From the NCBI GenBank assembly GCA_947486575.1, contig CANKUB010000042.1, forward strand, positions 1-34,585: a stretch of DNA of 34,585 bases, written 5' to 3'. Shown one piece after another: positions 1 through 7,741 of this stretch (its first letter is position 1; each line of letters begins with the position of its first letter). The translations under genes were made by a program, and so were the position numbers. The notes beneath the pieces were generated by a model that saw nothing but the letters and a program-made list of their open reading frames with translations, ran no database searches and was not told the DNA's origin. This DNA is from Betaproteobacteria bacterium. Its GTDB lineage: Bacteria > Pseudomonadota > Gammaproteobacteria > Burkholderiales > SG8-41.

Positions 1-764
1 ATAATGGCTTTGTGAAACAGCCCTTGCGCCCGGGGCATCGCCATCAGCACGGCCACTTTTGATGCGCCGCCGGATTGGCCGGAGATGCTGACGTTGCTGA
101 CGTCGCCGCCGAAGTTGGCGATGTTTTGCTGCACCCATTTCAGCGCGGCAATCACATCCAGCATGCCTACGTTGCCTGCGTCGGCGTAACGTGCGTCGTT
201 TGATTCGGTGAGTGATAAATGTCCAAACACATTCAGGCGATGATTGAGCGACACCAGCACCACATCACCAGCCTTGGTGAAGTTGTGTCCATCCAGCCCC
301 GGCGCGCTACTCGCGCCACTGACAAAACCCCCGCCGTGGATATACACCAGCACCGGGCGCTTATGGTTGTCCGGGTTGTCGTTCACGCTCGGCGTGAACA
401 CGTTGATGACGAGGCAATCTTCGCTGTAGGCGCGCGTGTCGCGTATCCACGCGAGGTGCGGCTCTGTGGCCGGGCGTTCGTTTTGCGGCGCGCGCGGGCC
501 GTAGTCGAGTGCATCGCGCACGCCTGTCCACGCCTGCACCGATTGTGGCGGCAGCCAGCGGTTTTTGCCGCCAGCATTTGCGCCGTAGGGGATGCCTTTG
601 AAGCTGTGGATGCCCTCGCGCGTGGTGCCGCGCACTTTGCCAGATGTGGTTTCGACGATCGGGCTTGCTTGTGCCAATGCGGTGATGGCTTGCGCCAGCA
701 TGATGCCTCCGGTGAGTTTGAGGGTGTTGGTGATGAATACGCGGCGGGGTGTGATGTTTTGCAT
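1..764 (-). CDS. Type B carboxylesterase, N-terminal 254 residues (3' end outside window)
   Basis: Read on the minus strand from ATG at 762-764; the frame stays open to the window edge, so the C-terminal half (rest of the catalytic triad) is missing. The N-terminus has a twin-arginine stretch (PRRVFI, residues 6-11) followed by a hydrophobic segment ending in AQA near residue 33, which suggests export, possibly by Tat. Family hallmarks are the oxyanion-hole motif YIHGGGF (about residues 141-147), the EDCL motif (115-118), and the nucleophile elbow SGQSGG with Ser231. Members hydrolyse carboxylic esters; the substrate cannot be told. It is divergent from the Bug-type gene at 881, with about 116 bp between them, so the two could share a control region. 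Family assignment is secure; the exact start is less so because no strong ribosome site is seen. Confidence 0.88.
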   Translation of the reverse strand, partial: MQNITPRRVFITNTLKLTGGIMLAQAITALAQASPIVETTSGKVRGTTREGIHSFKGIPYGANAGGKNRWLPPQSVQAWTGVRDALDYGPRAPQNERPATEPHLAWIRDTRAYSEDCLVINVFTPSVNDNPDNHKRPVLVYIHGGGFVSGASSAPGLDGHNFTKAGDVVLVSLNHRLNVFGHLSLTESNDARYADAGNVGMLDVIAALKWVQQNIANFGGDVSNVSISGQSGGASKVAVLMAMPRAQGLFHKAI

Positions 765-880
765 GGTGATGTGTTGTAGCTCAATCTTTTGCAACGATGC
801 TATCACTGGCTATCGCTTTTGGCCGCGATTACCGGTATAGAATTCAGGGAAGCCATGAGTAGGTAACCGGGAAAATAGCA

Positions 881-1864
881 ATGAAAAATAGTGTTAAAAA
901 ACAAATAGTTACGATAACTCTATTCGCGGCGCTGCCGTGCGCTGCAAGCCACGCACAACAGAATTACCCCACGCGCCCGGTGCGCCTGATCGTCACCGTA
1001 CCACCCGGCGGTGCAGCCGATTTGGTGGCGCGCGTGATGGCGCAAAAGCTCGGTGACGCGTTTGCACAAACTTTCGTGGTCGATAATCGCGGCGGTGGCG
1101 GTGGACAAATCGCTGCAGAACTTGCGGCAAAAGCCGCGCCAGACGGTTACACCTTGTTGCAGCCGTCTATCACCACGCATGGCATCGGGCCGCATGTCTA
1201 CGAAAAACTGTTGTTTGATCCGGTGAAGGATTTTTCACCGATTGCGCTATATGCGACGATGCCGATGATTATTGTTGTCAACGCGCAGGTGCCGGTGAAA
1301 TCGATCAAGGACATGGTGGCGCTGTCGAAAGCGAAGCCGGGCGCGTATGCGTTTGGTTCATCCGGTTCCGGCGGCGCACCGCATCTGGTCGGTGAGTTGT
1401 TCAAGGCCGCCACGGGCGCCAACCTCCAGCACGTGCCGTACAAAGGCAGCGGCCCGGCGGCCACCGATGTGGCAGGCGGGCAGGTGGCGTTTTCGTTCGA
1501 TGCGATTGCACCGCACATGCCGCATATCAAATCCGGTCGCACGCGCGTGCTGGCAGCGATCAGCCCGGCGCGCCTGGCGCTGTTTCCTGATGTGCCAACG
1601 ATGAAAGAAATGGGCTACCCACAGGTGGCTGCATCCATCTGGTACGGCATGATGGCACCTGCGGGGGTGGCCAAACCGCTGGTTGCCAGACTCAACGCGG
1701 AAACCAATAAAGTACTGGGTCTGCAAGACGTCAAAGATCGCATGGCGGGGGCGGGCATCGATGCTGCTGCAGCGAATACGCCGGAGGATTTTGCGAAGTT
1801 TATCCGTGACGAGTTGGCGAAGTGGGGGCCGGTGGTCAAGGCGGCGGGGGCGAAGGCGGGTTAG
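881..1864 (+). CDS. Bug/TctC-family tripartite tricarboxylate transporter substrate-binding protein
   Basis: A 327-residue periplasmic binding protein. It begins with a Sec signal peptide (basic MKNSVKKQ, hydrophobic core, cleavage after ASHA near residue 25) followed by the family signature YPTRPVRLIV and a Gly-rich PPGGAADLVAR loop that in known Bug structures contacts the carboxylate ligand. The second signature LQHVPYKGSGPA and the C-terminal PEDFAKFIRDELAKW motif are also present. Known relatives deliver carboxylates to a TctAB permease, but most are orphans, as here: no tctA or tctB is in the window. The length is normal for the family. The ligand is not predictable. A different Bug protein lies at 2743-3702. 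Confidence 0.93.
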   Translation: MKNSVKKQIVTITLFAALPCAASHAQQNYPTRPVRLIVTVPPGGAADLVARVMAQKLGDAFAQTFVVDNRGGGGGQIAAELAAKAAPDGYTLLQPSITTHGIGPHVYEKLLFDPVKDFSPIALYATMPMIIVVNAQVPVKSIKDMVALSKAKPGAYAFGSSGSGGAPHLVGELFKAATGANLQHVPYKGSGPAATDVAGGQVAFSFDAIAPHMPHIKSGRTRVLAAISPARLALFPDVPTMKEMGYPQVAASIWYGMMAPAGVAKPLVARLNAETNKVLGLQDVKDRMAGAGIDAAAANTPEDFAKFIRDELAKWGPVVKAAGAKAG

Positions 1865-1905
1865 GTGATGTGTGGGTGGCCTTTGCACCCTGCCGCGCGC
1901 AACAA

Positions 1906-2337
1906 TCAAAGCCCCGCATGCGTAGCCCAGAATGTGGCTGGCGTTACGATGGGGTAGCACGCGCTCAACGCGAGCAAATCTTTATCACCGGTAATGAGGT
2001 AGTCGATGCCGGTAGTTTTGAGCGCCGCCAGCAAAGTGCCAAGCACGGGTTGGTCTTTGGCGTCACGCAAGTCCGGGTCTGCGTCTGGCAGCGGCTCAAT
2101 GATTTCCGCCTGTATGGAAAGCGCATCTATCAAATCACCGATTTCCGCCAGTGTTAATCCGTGGCGGTGATTCAGACGCGGGAGCACTCGTTGCAGCTCA
2201 TCCAGAATATAAACAGAAAGCTGCACGTCCACTGAACCGTGCCGTCAGGCTGCAATTATTTTGCCTGGCACACTGGCCGGATACGCGATGCCAGAGAGCA
2301 ACACGTTGGTATCAAGTACCACCCGCAAGATGGGCAC
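1906..2337 (-). pseudogene. PIN-domain toxin (VapC-like) interrupted by an in-frame TGA
   Basis: The frame starts with GTG at 2335-2337, seven bases after the antitoxin stop, and reads VPILRVVLDTNVLLSG, the start of a PIN nuclease with the first catalytic Asp (D9). Codon 31 is TGA (2245-2247). The same frame then continues without another stop to 1906 and supplies the rest of a PIN domain: an ILDELQRVL helix, an AKDQPVLGTLLA segment and ITGDKDLLAL, which carry the remaining acidic residues. The stop sits where relatives commonly have Trp (AAW-R-G), so TGG to TGA is the simple explanation. A shorter product could start inside at about 2232 but would lack the first catalytic Asp. Probably an inactivated toxin; a sequencing error is the alternative. 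Confidence 0.82.
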
Positions 2338-2343
2338 GTTGCG

Positions 2344-2637
2344 TTAGCGTTTTTTTGCAGATGAGCGTACCTGTGCGCGATCAAGCGCAATGGCGGCGTC
2401 AATTTCGGCCAACCCTTCGGCTTCAGGCGCATTTGCGTAACTGGCTTCGATGCGCAGGCACAGCGCGTCAAAGCGGCCTTGCATACGGCGTATACGCTCG
2501 AACAGACGCGCATCAACCAGCGCAGCCACAGGTTTGCCATCTTTGTTGATGACGACGCTGTCGTGCCGGTATTGCACCTGATTGAGCATCTCACCCAAGT
2601 TTTGCCTGAAGTTGACTGCGCTGGTTTCGGTGATCAT
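2344..2637 (-). CDS. Phd/YefM-family antitoxin
   Basis: A 97-residue protein starting at ATG 2635-2637, chosen because GGAGA lies about six bases upstream and because the protein then begins MITETSAVNFRQNLGEML, the typical Phd/YefM DNA-binding N-terminus. The phrase VVINKDGKPVAALVDA is the conserved beta-strand region of the family. The C-terminal part (about residues 50-97) is charged and would neutralise the toxin. It directly precedes the broken PIN toxin at 1906-2337 (six bases between stop and GTG). A 14-bp perfect palindrome 22 bp upstream of the start is the likely autoregulatory operator. The antitoxin appears intact although its partner is not. Confidence 0.85.
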   Translation of the reverse strand: MITETSAVNFRQNLGEMLNQVQYRHDSVVINKDGKPVAALVDARLFERIRRMQGRFDALCLRIEASYANAPEAEGLAEIDAAIALDRAQVRSSAKKR

Positions 2638-2658
2638 GGTGTCTCCATTGCTATGACC

Positions 2659-2672
2659 ATAATGATCATTAT
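2659..2672. promoter_or_regulatory. Palindromic operator candidate of the first toxin-antitoxin pair
   Basis: ATAATGATCATTAT is a perfect 14-bp palindrome just upstream of the Phd/YefM antitoxin start. A second partial copy (ATGATCA) lies at 2689-2695. Phd/YefM proteins are known to repress their own promoters by binding short palindromes, so this is the expected place and kind of site. The role is inferred from position and symmetry only. Confidence 0.6.
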
Positions 2673-2742
2673 TATGTAATTTCGAGAAATGATCAACCAG
2701 GCACAAGAATAATAATTCGTCGTAAGCTTTTGTTTTTAATAA

Positions 2743-3702
2743 CTATTCGATACGTATCCCCGCTGCCGCAATCACCTGCTTCCACTTGCCGGTTTCTTTG
2801 GCTATGAAGCGCTCGAATTCCTCGGGTGTGCCAGGCGCGATATTGTTACCTTGCGCTTCGATGGTGGTGCGCACGTCGGCGTTGTTGAGTAGGCGTACGA
2901 TATCGGTATTGAGTCTGCGCACGATTTCCGTCGGCGTGCCCGCGCGCACCGATATGCCTTGCCATGATTGCGATTCGATGTTGTAGCCGGCTTCGATCGC
3001 TGTCGGCACGCCGGGCAGTTCTTTGGTGCGCTGTGAAGTGAGCATGGCAACACCGCGAATCCGTCCGGCGCGCACATGCTGGCTGCTGACAATGGTGGTC
3101 ATCACGGCGGTGCTGATCTGGCCCGCGAACAGGTCCACCAGCGCGGGTGCGTCGCCTTTGTACGGCACATGGATCATGCGGATGCCGGTGACACGCGAGA
3201 GATATTCTGCCGTGAGGTGTATGCCCGTGGCGTAGCCGGGCGTGCCGTAGCTGATCTGCCCGGCCTTGCCGCGCGCCAGTTTGACGAACTCGGCGAGGTT
3301 ACGCACAGGCAGCGACGGATGCGCCACGAGCAGGTACGGCACGGTGGAGATCAGGGTAATCGCCGCATAATCGCGCAGCGGGTCGTAGCGTGGCGTGGCT
3401 TGTGTTAGGGGAATGATGGCGAGTGTGCTGATGGTGCCGAGACCCAGCGTGTAGCCATCGGCGGGTGCTTTCAGCACTGATTCAAAACCGATAAGGCCGC
3501 CCGCGCCGGGGCGATTTTCAACAATAACAGTTTGGCTCCAGGATTCGGTGAGTTTTTGCGCGAGGATGCGCGCGATAGTATCGGTGCCGCCGCCTGGCGC
3601 GAAGGGCACGATCAGGCGCACGGGCCTGGCGGGGTACTGCGCCAATGCAGGGAGAGATAAGGTAATGGCAGTCAGCGCGCCGATCAACAGTTGCCGGTTC
3701 AA
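2743..3702 (-). CDS. Bug/TctC-family substrate-binding protein
   Basis: A 319-residue exported binding protein. The signal peptide (MNRQLLIGALTAITLSLPALA) is cut just before QYPARPVRLIVPFAPGGGTD, the family N-terminal signature. Further family blocks are VENRPGAGG, the MIHVPYKGDAPAL motif and PEEFERFIAKETGKWK near the C-terminus. It overlaps the upstream VOC-fold gene by 4 bp (3699-3702, ATGA), so the two are translated as an operon and probably act on related small organic acids: the binding protein would capture the acid and the VOC protein could process it. That link is inference; no permease genes are nearby. Confidence 0.93.
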   Translation of the reverse strand: MNRQLLIGALTAITLSLPALAQYPARPVRLIVPFAPGGGTDTIARILAQKLTESWSQTVIVENRPGAGGLIGFESVLKAPADGYTLGLGTISTLAIIPLTQATPRYDPLRDYAAITLISTVPYLLVAHPSLPVRNLAEFVKLARGKAGQISYGTPGYATGIHLTAEYLSRVTGIRMIHVPYKGDAPALVDLFAGQISTAVMTTIVSSQHVRAGRIRGVAMLTSQRTKELPGVPTAIEAGYNIESQSWQGISVRAGTPTEIVRRLNTDIVRLLNNADVRTTIEAQGNNIAPGTPEEFERFIAKETGKWKQVIAAAGIRIE

Positions 3703-4289
3703 AATCGCACCAGCTCATCTTGCGGCGTGCCGGCACGAAATCGCGCCACGAATTCAGCCGGATCAATCTCGATGCCCGAGATGTTTTTCGCATACGATTC
3801 GGAGCGAAAGTACGCGAGGTAGTCCGCCTCGTTCACAAAGTTGGCCGACGATAACTCCACCGTGTTGCCATCGGGATCGTGATAGTAAAAACTGGTGCCC
3901 GGCCCGTGATTGAATGAACGCATGGGCGTGATGCCACGTGCGCGCAATGTTTCGTAGCGGCTGAACAGATGATCCAGACCGGCGTGGCGCAGTTGCATGT
4001 GGTGCATGCCGGGCTCGCCTTTTTGATTTTCCGCCTTGCCGTTCACTGCGGGCACTTCAAAAATGCCCAGCACCTGTGTGTACGGGTGCTCTGAAAATAT
4101 GCGAATGAAGGCGATATTGTAGGCGCCCGTCCAGTTGGGCTTTGTGGCGTCGTCGCGCACAAAAAACGCTTTGACGTCGGTGACGGTTTCATACCAGTCT
4201 TTCAGCGCGGCAAAACGCGATGTTTTTAAAATCACTTCGCTGAATTGCGGCGGCGTGAATTTGCCACTGGCGGTTTTGACTTGATTCAT
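3699..4289 (-). CDS. VOC (glyoxalase/extradiol dioxygenase fold) family protein
   Basis: A 196-residue protein with the paired beta-alpha-beta-beta-beta pattern of the vicinal oxygen chelate superfamily. An early segment QFSEVILKTSRFAALKDWY resembles the first repeat, MHHMQLRHAGLDHLFSRY the second, and FYYHDPDGNTVELSS is the classic closing motif with the metal-ligand Glu. Such proteins bind a divalent metal and act as ring-cleaving dioxygenases, glyoxalases or isomerases; the type seen here is often annotated as a biphenyl-2,3-diol dioxygenase relative, which cannot be confirmed by eye. It overlaps the following Bug gene by 4 bp, indicating translational coupling. No strong ribosome site precedes the ATG. 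Confidence 0.85.
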   Translation of the reverse strand: MNQVKTASGKFTPPQFSEVILKTSRFAALKDWYETVTDVKAFFVRDDATKPNWTGAYNIAFIRIFSEHPYTQVLGIFEVPAVNGKAENQKGEPGMHHMQLRHAGLDHLFSRYETLRARGITPMRSFNHGPGTSFYYHDPDGNTVELSSANFVNEADYLAYFRSESYAKNISGIEIDPAEFVARFRAGTPQDELVRF

Positions 4290-4338
4290 GGTTCGGCCTT
4301 TGTCGAAATTGAAGCAAAAACAGGCAATTGCGAGCGAT

Positions 4339-5049
4339 TTACCGCACCGGCAGAAATACTGCCGTGGCGATGGTTTGAATTACTTTCACCACCGTGCGAT
4401 TATTTTTGTCTGCGGCAATTTTGGACAGTATATCGAGGCTGGCGATTATTTTGCCAAACTCGCGCTCAAAGCTGAGATTGACTATCGGCCCGGCACCTTC
4501 ATTTGACAGTAGCAGCAATTGGCCTTGCGCGTCGCGGGCGGTGGAGAGCTTCCACACAGCGATTTCGATATTGCGCGCGGCGTTGTAAAGGCCCTGTGCG
4601 TCGAGATTATCGATCATGTAAAACTCGGTTTTATCGTGGAACGCTGTCTGGATCATGCTGGCCACGCCCACGGTGTAGGCGAGTACGCGGTCACCTTCAT
4701 AATCCTCGCGCAGCGCCAGTTGTATCGCCTGCGTGTCGCGCGTGCCACGCAGATCAGCAAATTTCCAGTCGTGGCGCACATCAAAAATGCGTGCAACGCC
4801 GACATCCACGGTGCTTTGCCCGCTTTTTTTCAGCTCGCGGGGATTGCGGCGATAGAGCTTTTCGCTGAGGACGCGCAGGTTGCGAAAAATTTCCTGCTGA
4901 TGCGCCTCAATAACCCGGTCGATATCGGATTTGCCCAATTGCGTGGGTCTGAAGCCGCCGCTCGGGCGCGGTGGCGTGGTGTGCTGGCTGGCGCAGGCGG
5001 GCAGCAATGCGAGCGCAATCAACATCAGGATTCGCATACAGGAACGCAT
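4339..5049 (-). CDS. Predicted outer-membrane or periplasmic lipoprotein of unknown function
   Basis: The likely product starts MRSCMRILMLIALALLPACAS, a lipoprotein signal with the lipobox LPAC just before the acylated Cys. The start at 5049 is preferred over a 35-residue upstream extension because it places the signal at the N-terminus; ATG at 5037 is equally possible. The mature part, about 215 residues, has a Pro-rich linker (HTTPPRPSGGFRP) and then a mainly helical domain with no motif that I recognise. The C-terminal segment TVVKVIQTIATAVFLPV is hydrophobic and might contact a membrane. It is divergent from the membrane-protein gene at 5139 and ends about 50 bp before the VOC gene, so it could be its upstream operon partner. 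Confidence 0.72.
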   Translation of the reverse strand: MRSCMRILMLIALALLPACASQHTTPPRPSGGFRPTQLGKSDIDRVIEAHQQEIFRNLRVLSEKLYRRNPRELKKSGQSTVDVGVARIFDVRHDWKFADLRGTRDTQAIQLALREDYEGDRVLAYTVGVASMIQTAFHDKTEFYMIDNLDAQGLYNAARNIEIAVWKLSTARDAQGQLLLLSNEGAGPIVNLSFEREFGKIIASLDILSKIAADKNNRTVVKVIQTIATAVFLPVR

Positions 5050-5138
5050 GGCGCATGATACATCGTGCCGGGTTTTCCCGGCTGCACGGTGGCGTTTGTT
5101 GCTATAGTGTGGCTTCCAAAACACGCGCCGGAGGGTGT

Positions 5139-5660
5139 ATGGAACCGATGTCATTCAAGCGCCCATTGATCATCACAGCAGTGCTTGCCACATTGCTGGT
5201 TGCGACCGGTGTGTCTATTGATGCTTTAACCTTTGCGCCACTCGGTTTGCTGGTGGTGTTCTGGCAGATACTGCGTGCCCTTTATTACGTGTTGCGGCGC
5301 AACTGGCCCGCGCTCAAATTGTGCGGCCTGCGACTGCTGATCTGGATCGCAGCGATGTTCGTACTGGTGATGGTGCATGACTACTATCAGAAAATCACCC
5401 AAAAAAGTGCGGATACGCTGGTGGCGGCGCTGCAGACATATCGCGCACGGGAAGGCCGTTTTCCGCGTGAACTTGACGCGCTGGCGCCGCGTGATATCGC
5501 GCAAGTGCCGTTGACGGTTAACTCGCCGGGCGCAGGCAGGCCATTTCGTTATCGGCTAGACGGTGATGTCGGTGAAAGATATACGCTCTCGTTCAACTCG
5601 GGCTTTCGGTTGCAGCACATCTACGATTCGACGACAAAGAAATGGGAGTTGCGAGATTGA
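5139..5660 (+). CDS. Small inner-membrane protein with a periplasmic pseudopilin-like tail
   Basis: A 173-residue protein. The ATG at 5139 is chosen because GGAGG sits at 5130-5134 with ideal spacing; a longer frame upstream lacks support. Residues 9-25 and about 28-45 are hydrophobic, and about 63-80 (LLIWIAAMFVLVMVHDYY) forms another membrane segment. The soluble C-terminal part (LVAALQTYRAREGRFPRELD, then a PFRYRLDGD strand) resembles the globular end of type II secretion pseudopilins, where a helix packs on small strands, but the prepilin leader is absent. The function is unknown. It is transcribed away from the lipoprotein gene and stands alone before the helicase. Confidence 0.7.
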   Translation: MEPMSFKRPLIITAVLATLLVATGVSIDALTFAPLGLLVVFWQILRALYYVLRRNWPALKLCGLRLLIWIAAMFVLVMVHDYYQKITQKSADTLVAALQTYRAREGRFPRELDALAPRDIAQVPLTVNSPGAGRPFRYRLDGDVGERYTLSFNSGFRLQHIYDSTTKKWELRD

Positions 5661-5770
5661 GCGATTGATTTTAGGCAACGGATCAAGGCCTCTGCACTCG
5701 TTGCCGTGTTATGTGGTGCACGCCTGTTTTGCAGTAGTCATGCCGCCCCTCACACGCTAAACTGCGCGCC

Positions 5771-7741
5771 GTGTCTGAAATCGAAAAGGTCTTTTCTCCC
5801 GAAGGTGCGCTGGCAGCGGTGGTACCCGATTTCCGCGCTCGTGCCGGTCAGGTTGAGATGGCTGTTGCCATTCAAAAAACCATTCAAAAACAAAAGGTTA
5901 TCATCGCAGAGGCAGGCACAGGCACCGGTAAAACATTTGCCTATCTGGCGCCTGCGCTGTTATCCGGCGGCAAGGTCATTATTTCCACTGGCACCAAGAC
6001 CTTGCAGGATCAGTTGTTTGATCGAGATATTCCCACCGTGCGCGCGGCGTTAAAGGCGCCGGTGTCAGTGGCCCTGTTGAAGGGGCGCGCGAATTATGTG
6101 TGCCACTATCATCTGGAAAATACGCAGGCCGATGGGCGCCTGGCCACGCGCGAGGACGTGCGCTATTTGCAGATGATTGCGAGCTTTGCGCGGCGCACGC
6201 AAAGTGGTGATCGCGCTGATCTGGCGGATGTACCGGAGAGTGCAAGTGTATGGGCGCATGTGACCTCCACGCGCGACAATTGCCTCGGTTCCAACTGCGA
6301 GCACTTTGATAAATGTTTTGTCATGCGCGCGCGCAAGCAGGCGCAGGATGCGGATGTGGTGGTGGTGAATCATCATTTGTTTTTTGCTGATGTGGCGTTG
6401 CGTGATGAAGGCGTGGCCGAGCTGTTGCCCAAATGCAATACGGTGATTTTTGATGAAGCGCATCAGTTGCCGGATACCGCCAGCCTGTTTTTTGGTGAAA
6501 GTGTATCTACAACACAACTCCTTGATTTGGCAAGAGATTCTCGTATGGAAGGTATTTCGGGCGCAAAAGAGTTTACGGCCTTGCCTGAAGCCGCGCTGGC
6601 GCTGGAAAAAGCTGCGCGTGATTTGCGTTTATCGCGTGATGAGGATAACGGGCGGCTAACGCACAAAGAGATCAGCGGTGATAGCGGTTTCATCAGCGCA
6701 TTGGATAACGCCTGCGCGAAATTGTCTGCTTTGTTTGTGCTGCTGGAATCGCAGGCGGAGCGCAGTGAGGGCCTGGAAAATTGCCGTGCGCGGGCACAGG
6801 AAGTTGCGCAAACCATCTCGCGCTGGCGCGAATCCAAGGATGATAGTTTTGTGCGCTGGATCGAGTTGTTCGGCGCTTCTTTGCAATTGCATGCTACGCC
6901 GCTGTCGATCGCTGAAATTTTTCGTAAGCAAGTCACCGAGTCGTCGCGTGCCTGGGTGTTTACCTCGGCCACATTGTCAGTCAATGGTGACTTCAAGCAT
7001 TACTGCGGCGAACTGGGACTTGAAGACGCGCATACGGAAAGCTGGGCCAGCCCGTTTGATTTTGCCAATCAGGCGTTGCTGTATGTGCCCAAGAGCATGC
7101 CAAATCCGAACACGCGCGAGTACACCGCGGCTGTGGTTAAAGCTGCGTTGCCAGTGCTGATGGCGAGCGAAGGCAGAGCGTTTTTGCTGTTCACCAGTTT
7201 GCGCGCCATGCGCGAGGCGAGCGAACTGGTGCGCGATGAGTTCAAGACGCGCGGGCTGGATTATCCGGTGCTGTTGCAGGGCGAAGGCTCGCGCACAGAA
7301 TTGCTTGATCGCTTTCGCACACTCGGCAATGCGGTGCTGGTGGCCAGCCAGAGTTTTTGGGAAGGCGTGGATGTGCGCGGTGAAGCGCTATCGGTGGTGG
7401 TAATCGACCGGCTGCCGTTTTCGCCGCCGGATGATCCGGTGCTGGCGGCGCGCATCGACAAAATGAACCGCGAAGGGCGCAATGCGTTTATGGAATATCA
7501 GGTGCCGCAGGCCGTGATCACGTTAAAGCAGGGCGCCGGGCGCCTGATACGCGACGAAACCGATCGTGGTGTATTGATGATCTGTGATCCGCGGCTGGTG
7601 GATAAACCCTACGGCAAGCGTATCTGGCGCAGCCTGCCACCGATGAAACGGACGCGCGAGATTGCCGAAGTGGAAGCGTTTTTTACGGCGAAAACTATCA
7701 GTCAAACCGCCGTTGAACTGGCCGCAGGCACGGTTCCCTGA
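5771..7741 (+). CDS. ATP-dependent DNA helicase of the DinG/YoaA (XPD-like, iron-sulphur) family
   Basis: A 656-residue superfamily 2 helicase with a GTG start. The Walker A motif is EAGTGTGKT (about 47-55), motif II is DEAH (228-231) in VIFDEAHQLPD, and the C-terminal helicase lobe shows GRAFLLFTSLRAMREA, SQSFWEGVDVRGE and QGAGRLIRDETDRG. Four cysteines at about 111, 171, 176 and 182 match the 4Fe-4S cluster insertion of XPD/YoaA proteins. Its length and cysteines fit YoaA better than the longer DinG. Such enzymes unwind DNA 5' to 3' during repair or R-loop processing. The gene ends 40 bp inside the convergent TAXI gene (overlap 7702-7741), so antisense interference is possible. No clear Shine-Dalgarno is seen. 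Confidence 0.93.
   Translation: MSEIEKVFSPEGALAAVVPDFRARAGQVEMAVAIQKTIQKQKVIIAEAGTGTGKTFAYLAPALLSGGKVIISTGTKTLQDQLFDRDIPTVRAALKAPVSVALLKGRANYVCHYHLENTQADGRLATREDVRYLQMIASFARRTQSGDRADLADVPESASVWAHVTSTRDNCLGSNCEHFDKCFVMRARKQAQDADVVVVNHHLFFADVALRDEGVAELLPKCNTVIFDEAHQLPDTASLFFGESVSTTQLLDLARDSRMEGISGAKEFTALPEAALALEKAARDLRLSRDEDNGRLTHKEISGDSGFISALDNACAKLSALFVLLESQAERSEGLENCRARAQEVAQTISRWRESKDDSFVRWIELFGASLQLHATPLSIAEIFRKQVTESSRAWVFTSATLSVNGDFKHYCGELGLEDAHTESWASPFDFANQALLYVPKSMPNPNTREYTAAVVKAALPVLMASEGRAFLLFTSLRAMREASELVRDEFKTRGLDYPVLLQGEGSRTELLDRFRTLGNAVLVASQSFWEGVDVRGEALSVVVIDRLPFSPPDDPVLAARIDKMNREGRNAFMEYQVPQAVITLKQGAGRLIRDETDRGVLMICDPRLVDKPYGKRIWRSLPPMKRTREIAEVEAFFTAKTISQTAVELAAGTVP

Noticed and set aside
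2235-2250. The TGA in the first PIN toxin as a selenocysteine codon.
   Set aside because: PIN proteins have no Sec or Cys at this place, the position is commonly Trp, and the only hairpin after it (GCACG/CGTGC) has its loop eight bases away, too close for a SECIS element.
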